From Phymatolithon calcareum (taxonomy: Eukaryota; Rhodophyta; Florideophyceae; Hapalidiales), in assembly GCA_977006965.1 (NCBI GenBank), contig OZ345384.1, forward strand, positions 1,116,001 through 1,180,000: 64,000 nt of DNA. Reading direction: 5' to 3'. Made by a program: the position numbers and the translations under genes. Within the stretch, counting starts at the first letter, position 1. Each line of letters opens with the position of its first letter. The notes under the pieces were generated by a model that saw only the letters and a list, made by a program, of their open reading frames with translations, did no database searches and was not told the DNA's origin. Of the stretch, positions 56,726-64,000 are shown piece by piece.

Positions 56726-58786
56726 AGCGCGGCGCTGCCACTGTAAACAAAATCACTGGAGGTGCTATCTGTTGTGGTGGGCGCGCTTTCCGGGGCTGCA
56801 GCTGGCGCCTGTGGACCCGGCCATTTCGGTGCCTGGAGAGTCTCCTTATGAAGTGGGACCCATACAATGCTTAGGATAATGTGGAAGACGTAAAACAGGA
56901 AAGCTAAACTGAGTCTCTCGCTCCGTGTGAGCATCGTTTTTCACTTGTAAACAATCTTTCTAGATGTCTTTCATGTGGCAAGAAGATAGTCGATGGGTGA
57001 TGATCCCTGGACTGTCCAATCTGTGACTCGATCGCGTTCACTCTCGGAAGTTGTCATTACGTCATTTCGATCACAGTACGTTTGACTGCATGTTTACTAC
57101 ACATGCAGTGAAATGAGACAGTATCTCAGTTTGCAGTGCTTTTTGCAAGATGTTGAAAGGGCCTGTGTACAACTGCGTGCCCGAAAACGGGGGAACCGTA
57201 TTGAGGAGACTGTACATATCGCTCCATCTCGCGACGATTGTCTTTGCGGACTTGGTGACAGCTCGTGGTGTGAAAGTCCCGCGCATGTGAAGCTTGCGGG
57301 TTGGTGACAGAGATGGCATCCATTTAGAAGTATGTACTCTAGGCCGCCAACAACTCCAGCCGACACAGCGGTGCCGCGAGTGGACATCCAGGACGGCAAG
57401 AGCTGGAACGGATGGGAAGATGGAGCACGATCACGTTGAAGCAAAATATGCTAAATCCAGTATGGACAAGCGAGAAAACCAGGAAAGTAGCTGGTGCTAT
57501 CACCATAATTTTGAACAATACAAGTAAGATCAAGCTCGATACAATTGTATTTTGAGTAGAAGACAATGTGCCATTTAACCTCCAGTTGGGTAGTCAGCCA
57601 CCTTCATAAAGCGACAAATTTCGACATCCGGGACAGAAGAATGAGGGTTTCATGGTCGAAGTCAATTTCGCGCTGCTTAAACACGGTTCTGGACGATAAT
57701 GGCAGAGAAAAGCTCTTTACGCAAGTGTTTGAGATGACAAATGCACGTTGTTGCTGACGCTTTGGACAGGCTTGGTCGAGGCGAAAGTTGCACAATCTGC
57801 TTGGTACAAATCAAAAGGAAAACAAGGTGCTCATTTTAGGTGTGGCAATAGCACCAACGTATCTTTTCATGCAAGTGTCACTGAAAATATATGTCAGACT
57901 CATATGTGCTACCGTGTAGTCAGAGCCCTTTCAGAAATCTTGGCAGCGGTTTCTAGTAGGACTGCCTACCCGGGGCACTTTCTTTCTCAAGCTGCGCGCC
58001 CTATTCAAGTGCAGGAAAGGGCGAGGAACATTCGTCATGATAACGCGCTCAAGTCGCTGTCTTGTCTAGTCTCTGCGCTGCTCTTCGGGATGATATATGA
58101 CAAGATTTCCTTTCATCATTCGCACATTTGTAGTTTCCTGTTGCTTTTTCCCATTCTAGCATATTATCAGGACCTTATTCGACCATGGCCTGATCGCTGC
58201 AAAACATAATTACAAACCAGTAAATTCGCTCCATTTTTCGACAAGTCTTTTGATCCATCAAATATCAGTGCTTTGACAACTTGGGGCTTCTACTCCAGGT
58301 GCTGTCAAATTCAATGGCCCTTCGGGAAGGCTTCCCTCTTATATGCCGTTTTTTCAACTTGGACGTTTAACCACGTGAGAAGCCAGCCACTCTCACGAAT
58401 ACTAAATTCGCTTGATTTATACATCATTGTGCGAAGAAGGAACCTCATTATCCGGGCTATACAGGGGCTGGCGTCCTAATTGCTCTTTGAACAGCTTAAA
58501 TTCATGCAAATTAACGTTGGAGTCTTTGAATAGTAATTCTCGCTTCTGCGCGATATGGGCTTTTACTAATTGCTGTAAATTGAAGGTCTCCAAGGGGGTT
58601 CAGGTTTGTTAATGCTCACAGATACAAGAACAAACGGAACCTTTTTTGATGGCATGTCGAATTTAAAGTCCTCCCGGTTTTTGTAGCCAATTCTTATCTT
58701 GGATCAGCATTACGTGGCTCCCCGATATCCCGCTTCCTCTCCTTGAAAAAATCGAGTCATCTTGACAAATCTCTCGCTCTGACCCC
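56726..58786. other. Intergenic region, no gene recognised
   Basis: A 153-codon frame at 57748-58209 and a 63-codon frame at 57566-57757 are the longest; neither has a recognised domain or flanking splice sites that I can defend. No terminal repeats were found. Confidence 0.35.
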
Positions 58787-58794
58787 TATAAAAG
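58787..58794 (+). promoter_or_regulatory. TATA box of the four-exon gene
   Basis: TATAAAAG within 'cctataaaagggcc' is a consensus TATA box, 60 bp upstream of the ATG at 58854. Initiation about 30 bp downstream would leave a leader of roughly 35 nt. Confidence 0.6.
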
Positions 58795-58853
58795 GGCCGG
58801 TCCTGTGCTAAAGACCCGAGCTGCATCACTCAAAGGGCAAGCTTGTAGTCAAC

Positions 58854-59620
58854 ATGGTAGAGGGGCGCCTCTCCTTGTACCATCCTTGGTGCGAGGCCTT
58901 TCGCACCCAATCATACTCAGTGCAGGTGCGATGCGAAAAAATGCTCTTCGCACACACGTTCAATCCGAAGCAAGAATATCACGTAGAAGACGCTGCATCG
59001 GTGTACGTATCCAAGTATTTGATATTGCGAACGCTGCAAACCAGTTGAGAACTAACGTATATGGTTGACTACTGTTTCCGCAGAACCGAGGAACAACATG
59101 TGAAGGGATTTCTAAGAGTGTCGCTTAGAGTCAGCAAAGTTGTCGAACGTGCGTGGAGAAAACAGCTTTTCACAGTTTCAAACTCATTTTATGAGGAACT
59201 AACGGTCTTCTTTTTCTGTTGTATAATCTTTACCGCAGCTGTTACAAGTGCCGGGTAAGTTCCCTCATTTCTAAACTGCGGTTCAACCAAGAGCCGAATT
59301 CTAACAAAGATATGTACTTTGCTTCCTAATGATCTAGATCTGTAACCTATTTAGGACGTGCGCTGTTCAACTTTGCTGACTTCGCACCTCGCACTGTGAT
59401 CAGCCCGATTCGCTTTGAAGACAACGGAACTGTGGTTCTAACCCTTGATTGGACTCTGGAATTCACTGCCGGAAACTGTACGTTGTGTCCATTTCACTGC
59501 CCTAGAGACCTCCCTACTATGACATCACAAGTAATCTGACCCATATGTTATTGCTTGACAGGCAACAAGTTCCCTTCCATACCTTGCTTGCACAAAACCC
59601 CGCCGGGGCAGAGCAGTTAA
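58854..59620 (+). CDS. Probable four-exon gene, 176 aa, one membrane segment
   Basis: I propose exons 58854-59014, 59084-59254, 59338-59477 and 59562-59620. The introns are 69, 83 and 84 bp, start GTATTT, GTAAGT and GTACGT, and end CAG, TAG and CAG; the first two contain CTAAC. Joined, they give 531 nt, 177 codons including the stop. Without splicing every exon runs into a stop at its intron, which supports the model. The product is not recognised. It has a polar N-terminal region (residues 1-80), a hydrophobic stretch 'VFFFCCIIFTAAVTSAG' near 95-111 that probably spans a membrane, and a C-terminal part with 'RFEDNGTVVLTLDWTLEFTA', beta-rich in appearance. A TATA box stands at 58787. The second-best start would be the ATG at 58805, which gives a shorter frame. 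Confidence 0.6.
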
Positions 59621-59869
59621 GTGTTGTCCTTTCAGTAGGATGCCTTTGTTGTAATCAGATAGCAATTGATCCGTGCACAGCATTTTGCTGCTGATAGTGG
59701 TCTACGTTCGCCATATGAGAACGACAATGGCTCCTCAACCGCCAGCGGTCGCTTTGTCACTGTGCATTGTACCACATCTCTCCGACTTCTGGTACCACGT
59801 TTAGAAGAAGAAGAAGAAGTGTGAGTTTTTATTTAAAAGTTACCAATGCATATACAGACGCTTGGGGCA
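59621..59869. other. Downstream flank with a short GAA microsatellite
   Basis: About six GAA units lie at 59803-59820. Nothing else was recognised. Confidence 0.4.
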
Positions 59870-59881
59870 ACTTTGCGAAGG

Positions 59882-60059
59882 ATGTGTGATGTTTTATTTT
59901 AAAAGCTCCCAAAACAGTAACAGGGCCCTCTTCTCACTCCTCCACACTCTAGTCTCCTAAAATGTCCTTACTTCGAATTTCTCTTCCCGTGGGGACCTGA
60001 GTGAGACTTTTTCATTCATATTCAGTCTCTTGGTCCATTTCCGGTGATCGCAGTGCTCT
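59882..60059 (-). mobile_element. LINE-B 3' fragment, 12-bp duplication
   Basis: ACTTTGCGAAGG flanks this 178-bp insertion at 59870-59881 and 60060-60071. On the minus strand it ends with 'gggagcttttaaaataaaac', the LINE-B 3' end. It is too short to encode anything. Confidence 0.78.
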
Positions 60060-60299
60060 ACTTTGCGAAGGCCACAGGCCCACAGACAGGGTCCTCCTTG
60101 GATAAATGTTTGCATGGTCGATTGCGACACGATCTGATAAAATACCTCGAGGGGGAAAATATTCCACTGTCTAGTGTCGCGGTGGTACTTCGTTTAGCTC
60201 GGAGCCCGACGAGCAAACCTCTCTGCACAATACCTTGCATCTGAAGCATGACTGGGTGCAGCATTCAAAGAATGCAGTGCAGGAATTTACAGTACCTAG

Positions 60300-60373
60300 T
60301 GTCTATGGTACCGAGGGATAACAGCGTTTTTGAAACATTACCCCCTCAATTGAGGGGCGCGGTACCGTAGACA
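60300..60373. mobile_element. 74-bp MITE with CTAG flanks, relative of the piggyBac-like element
   Basis: Inverted ends TGTCTATGGTACCG and CGGTACCGTAGACA are flanked by CTAG at 60296-60299 and 60374-60377. The first seven bases of the terminus and the CTAG target agree with the 5173-6443 element, so it is probably mobilised by the same transposase. Confidence 0.75.
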
Positions 60374-60486
60374 CTAGTTCCGCCGACCGCAAAATTTGTT
60401 TTTTTCGAGCACAAAGAGATACTGTATTTCCCTACAAATTATGTTGCGTTTTTCACCAAATAAGTTCCACATAAAAACAATTAACT

Positions 60487-61055
60487 TTTATTGCAATTTT
60501 TTTAAAGCCCCGCAGTCATACGAATATACGGGCAGGGCTTCCTCAGGTGCTGCCCTCGCTAGGGCGGCTCTACTCTTATGTCTGGCATGGGCAGAGGAAG
60601 AAGAGGGAAGATCGCTCGAGATACCAACTGATTCGAACAATCTACCGATGGTTCTTCGCGTAAGAGAAAGGTCTACACAGTTGCGATGCCTACGGTTGAT
60701 ATTCAATAGAGCACCTCTTTGGAGAAAATCAGTACTTGGTGCATACTTTGGTGTCACAGCCGTGATTGAGCTGGTCGCGCTCCAACGCATTCTATCTTCA
60801 TCCAAGATTAGTCCTGAAATTGAATATGAATGTAAGCGACTCACTGGAGCACTTGTTGGGAGAGAAAGACGAATCAAGGATATACTGAATAGTCAAACTA
60901 CGTGAGCTTAGAAAATCGTGCGAAAGCGGCCCTGTTACTCTTCAAGAGAGGCCTTGGGAGCTTTTAAAATAAATCAACACATATCCCCTTATGTCTGGCA
61001 TTCTATCTGAGACCCTAGCATGTGTTCGGTTGTTTTGATTGCTCTTCGTGGCAGT
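60487..61055 (-). mobile_element. LINE-C copy, minus strand, carrying a nested LINE-B
   Basis: AAAAACAATTAACT flanks the element at 60473-60486 and 61056-61069. The sequence is the LINE-C 3' end in reverse, interrupted by LINE-B at 60589-60987. Without the nested piece it is about 156 bp long. Confidence 0.78.
60589..60987 (+). mobile_element. LINE-B 3' end nested in LINE-C, 14-bp duplication
   Basis: CTTATGTCTGGCAT is repeated at 60575-60588 and 60988-61001. The frame through it (stop at 60903-60905) reads 'LRCLRLIFNRAPLWRKSV' and 'ECKRLTGALVGRERRIKDIL', aligned to 42104-42349. It ends in the shared 'gggagcttttaaaataaatc'. It is a 5'-truncated copy limited to the C-terminus of ORF2. Confidence 0.82.
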
Positions 61056-61069
61056 AAAAACAATTAACT

Positions 61070-62659
61070 GTTTTCCCCTATCCCGCGCTACAGTGTACAG
61101 TATCTATTCTCCTGAGAGAATCTGAATTTGCTTGGACGCGTCTGTCCTATCCCTCTCGTCGATCATTTCGCTTTGCAGCAGGCGTCTGACCGTGGCATTT
61201 CTAATCATTGCACGGGGAATAGGGTTCACCTAAGAAATTGTCTCAACGCGAAGCAGAAGAGAAAAGTGACAAAACGTAAACGGCGACGGTGACAGCTCGG
61301 CGACCTGACAACAGCAACAGCGGGGATACACAGAGAGCCACGCGGCATTCCCACTTTACCACGCACGCGTCGCACGCTCGTGAGCGGCGCGCGCCGCTGG
61401 CGCATGTCATGATTCGCTTCGGCAATGCATGATTCACATGGGCAATGTCGGCGGCGGGCATTTCAGCGCAATTATGGCGCGGAAGAGTGGAAGCAGTGCG
61501 ACGTCGGGATGTGTTCCATCGAGTGCACGGTAGGCGATGAGGTGTTCGAGTTGATACCCGGTACTAGCAAGAGAGATTTCTGCCTCCCTTGTGCACGGGC
61601 GGACGCAAGATCGACTTTTGATTCGACAGTGCCGTGAGAGCTGCATTCCGAGCTGCGTTACTGGCTCACGTCCAGATGGCAGAGTAATCTAGGGCACGTG
61701 GGGAAGAAGTATTTTTGATTGCACTGTCGGCGGTAAACAATATTAACCCGAGGTTCCTTCACACTCAGTTTCAGTGGTGTTCCTTCAGTGCCCGTGAGAC
61801 GACAAAAAGCGCTGGAGAGAAGCAGATGATCAGCATCGCGCAGAGGCTGCTGACGCTTTCTCACCTATCTTGCCCTTGGTAGATCTCTGCACACATCCAC
61901 CCACTTGCTTGGAGCGCGCTCGAAGATTTGCGCTTCAATACAAGCAAGCAAGCAAGATGTGAGGAAGAATTGGTTTCTGCAGACCGCCTGCAAATGCGTA
62001 AAGGAGGATAAATGCCCGACCGACTACCGGATGCATGCTGCTGGATGACGCAGATTATGCACCGCTCAGTTTTGCAGTCGACTTGGAATACTGAAAATCT
62101 GTGATGTTCCTCCATCACTCCTGCACAAGAAGCGCCACCACCGCCTCTCGGCGGCCCTGCTTCAACAGCACTTGCGAATCGAAGCGGGGAATGCAAGCAG
62201 AGATTCTGACGATAATTGGCAGAATTGAACCGCCTATTTCGTTTCACATGCTTGCGCATGTGGTTTCGAACAGCATTTCCAAAAAACGACCACGAAGCAA
62301 GCTTCGTTCCTCAGCACAAAATAGTCTGCCCGAGTCTCTTCATTCCCCACGATCACTAATTCGCAGCTGTAATGAAATCATGGGAGTGCACTCTGAAAAG
62401 CAACAAAACGCAGGAGCAGAAACCGTCAATGACAGCTTCCGTAACTCGCCTATCATAAGCAGTGAACGGGATGCACGCCACGAATGAACGGATCCGAATT
62501 TCACGTCCGCCCCTCCCCGCACACAGAGGCGAACTCATTCCCATGTATCCCAATGGCCTTCCACTTCGCTTCTCAACCTCCCACTTCAGCACCATCCGCT
62601 TGGCGTTCCCATCCCTTGCGCTCCGCACCTAGGCGCTAATTTTTGCCCGCTCGCACCGA
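61070..62659. other. Intergenic region with a small Cys-rich frame
   Basis: The 70-codon frame at 61425-61637 carries two Cys pairs (see 56010-56225) and may be a small gene or an exon. No other gene is supported. Pyrimidine-rich sequence precedes the next ATG. Confidence 0.4.
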
Positions 62660-63670
62660 TTGCCAATGGCTGCCATGCGCCCTCCCCCGGGCTTCTCCGA
62701 GCGTCTCATCCCGTCCTACTCTCTCTCCGCGTCCGCGGACCCGTTCCACCCACCCCCTGCCTCATCCCTGCCCGTCCCGCACGCACCCCGGGCTGCCCCG
62801 CCGTACGCGCCGTACTGCGCGGGTCGGCACGCGCCAAAGATGATCTCCGGTCCGTTTCCGCGCACGCTGCGTCTCGACGCTGCGGGGCCGAACGTCGCCC
62901 TCTTCAGCGTGCCTGGCCACGGCCACGTTTACTGGGGCACGTCGCTGACATCTGGGGCATCCCCCGTGCGCGAGTTGGACGCGACGCTCGTGCGCGACGA
63001 GCGTGTGTACGACGCCATGACGGCGCTGGTCGGCTCTTCGGCTTGGTATCCGCATCTGGCGCGTATGTGGGTTATCAATGGTACGCGGCTTCCGCCGCAC
63101 TTTGCGGCGGGGGGGATCGGTATGCCGGAGGAGGTTGCAAGGAGGCTTTGTGTGGGGTTTTTCGACTATGATCCGGACACTGTGCCGGTTACCGAGTGCG
63201 AGGAGGAGTTGGAGAGGAGGGTGCTGCGGTTGAGACGTGTGCTGCGAGAGGGGGGCGGGAAGAATATCGGGGTGAGGAGGGGGGATGAGGGGTTTCGGTT
63301 CTCGATGAAGAGGGTGTTGTCGATGTTGACTTGTGAGGTGGATATGCTTGCTACGTTGATTTGTGAGAATTATCGCGTGGCACAGTGCTTTTCGGGGAAG
63401 GTTTCTTATGGGTTTGATGTGCCTGAGGGGTATCCGGGGATTCGGAGGGGGAGGGGGGAGATTTTTATGACGGAGGGAATGCCGGTTGGGAAGTGGATTG
63501 GGGGACGGTTTTGGGATACGGGGTATGGATTGGTGTGCAGGGGGGAAAATATGTATTACAGCGTGGTTAATGAGGGGGAGGTTTCTAGGTTTGTTAGGTG
63601 CAGGGTTGGGGATATTGATTATGATTTGTGGCGCCCGAGGCCGGTTAGGATTGGGAGGATTATTGAGTGA
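62660..63670 (+). CDS. Hypothetical protein, 336 aa, intronless
   Basis: I do not recognise the family. The frame is open over 336 codons. The first 60 residues are rich in Pro, Ala and Ser and may be a targeting or disordered region. The remainder looks like one folded domain, with segments such as 'NVALFSVPGHGHVYWGTSL', 'FSMKRVLSMLTCEVDMLATL' and 'GKWIGGRFWDTGYGLV'. No catalytic signature or membrane helix is evident. The start could be 62660 or the nearby in-frame ATG five codons later. The coding strand is strongly C-rich in the first third and G-rich thereafter, as in PSF3 and LeuRS, which supports it as a resident gene. Confidence 0.65.
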   Translation: MPMAAMRPPPGFSERLIPSYSLSASADPFHPPPASSLPVPHAPRAAPPYAPYCAGRHAPKMISGPFPRTLRLDAAGPNVALFSVPGHGHVYWGTSLTSGASPVRELDATLVRDERVYDAMTALVGSSAWYPHLARMWVINGTRLPPHFAAGGIGMPEEVARRLCVGFFDYDPDTVPVTECEEELERRVLRLRRVLREGGGKNIGVRRGDEGFRFSMKRVLSMLTCEVDMLATLICENYRVAQCFSGKVSYGFDVPEGYPGIRRGRGEIFMTEGMPVGKWIGGRFWDTGYGLVCRGENMYYSVVNEGEVSRFVRCRVGDIDYDLWRPRPVRIGRIIE

Positions 63671-64000
63671 CGATGTGGGGATGATGTAGTTGTCATTGGG
63701 CGTGTTGTGATTTATTTCACGAGTTCTGGTGTGGCTTGAGGTGGGGGATGACGTGCGTATTAGTGACTGGCTTCGTCGAAGGAGCTGGCAATTTTGGCGG
63801 TGTAGTTAAGACTTCATATGGTTCTACTTCAAGCTGCGCACCTGACTTCGGAATATTGAACACGACACATGCTTAGGAGTCAATAAGGAACTCATAGGTC
63901 AAGCCCTATATATTAAATCGTCGCAGAAACCAAGCATGTCAGGATATTATCTCAGCATTTCTGAAGCATGACCGGTAGTTGGATTACGGTACCTGTTTTA
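63671..64000. other. 3' flank of the last gene
   Basis: No gene or repeat was recognised; no clear polyadenylation signal. Confidence 0.3.

Noticed and set aside
56353-56934. 193-codon minus-strand frame
   Set aside because: It runs opposite the RETICULATA-like reading, which has clear family resemblance; the minus frame is a shadow.
1-64000. CRISPR arrays, operons and bacterial origin
   Set aside because: No regularly spaced direct repeats, no operon-like gene packing; introns, hAT/LINE/gypsy elements and a GINS PSF3 gene mark this as eukaryotic.

Overview
This window looks like nuclear DNA of a plastid-bearing eukaryote, most likely a multicellular red alga (inference). Ordinary genes are sparse, GC-rich and intronless or carry introns of 69-84 bp with CTAAC-like branch sites. 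One gene encodes a bacterial-type leucyl-tRNA synthetase with an organelle-targeting extension, and another is a fragment of the plastid RETICULATA-related family. Most of the remaining sequence is mobile DNA, much of it nested.

Layout. 1-3741: flank and one hypothetical gene (2497-3627). 3742-17929: copy A of a segmental duplication. 17850-24142: copia-like gag remnant, an apparently intact 2.6-kb Tc1/mariner/pogo-type transposon, and a two-exon gene of unknown role (23135-24036). 24143-36300: an upstream repeat followed by copy B of the duplication. 36301-40740: a decayed Ty3/gypsy chromovirus on the minus strand, split by a PIF/Harbinger element. 40741-46000: LINE and hAT debris. 46415-47791: an unassigned 458-aa gene. 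47857-49040: another copy of the upstream repeat. 49782-64000: the gene-rich end, with GINS subunit PSF3, leucyl-tRNA synthetase, a RETICULATA-like fragment, a probable four-exon gene (58854-59620) and a 336-aa gene, with small LINE and MITE insertions between them.

The central object is a gene present twice (9714-15468 and 26947-34201). It encodes an N-terminal helical region resembling the MLKL/HeLo/RPW8 type of four-helix bundle, then a protein kinase, Sel1 repeats, a repetitive helical tail and a basic C-terminus. Both copies are broken, at different places. Copy A keeps the kinase but lost most Sel1 repeats and took several transposons. Copy B keeps the Sel1 repeats but has indels and stops in the kinase part. 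Because the copies differ by insertion, each serves as the empty site for the other, so target-site duplications can be read directly: CTAG for a piggyBac-like element, TA for a pogo-like one, 8 bp for hAT, 13-14 bp for LINEs.

The genes do not form an operon or pathway. PSF3 (replication fork), LeuRS (organelle translation) and the RETICULATA-like fragment (plastid membrane) are unrelated housekeeping genes at one end of a transposon-rich tract.
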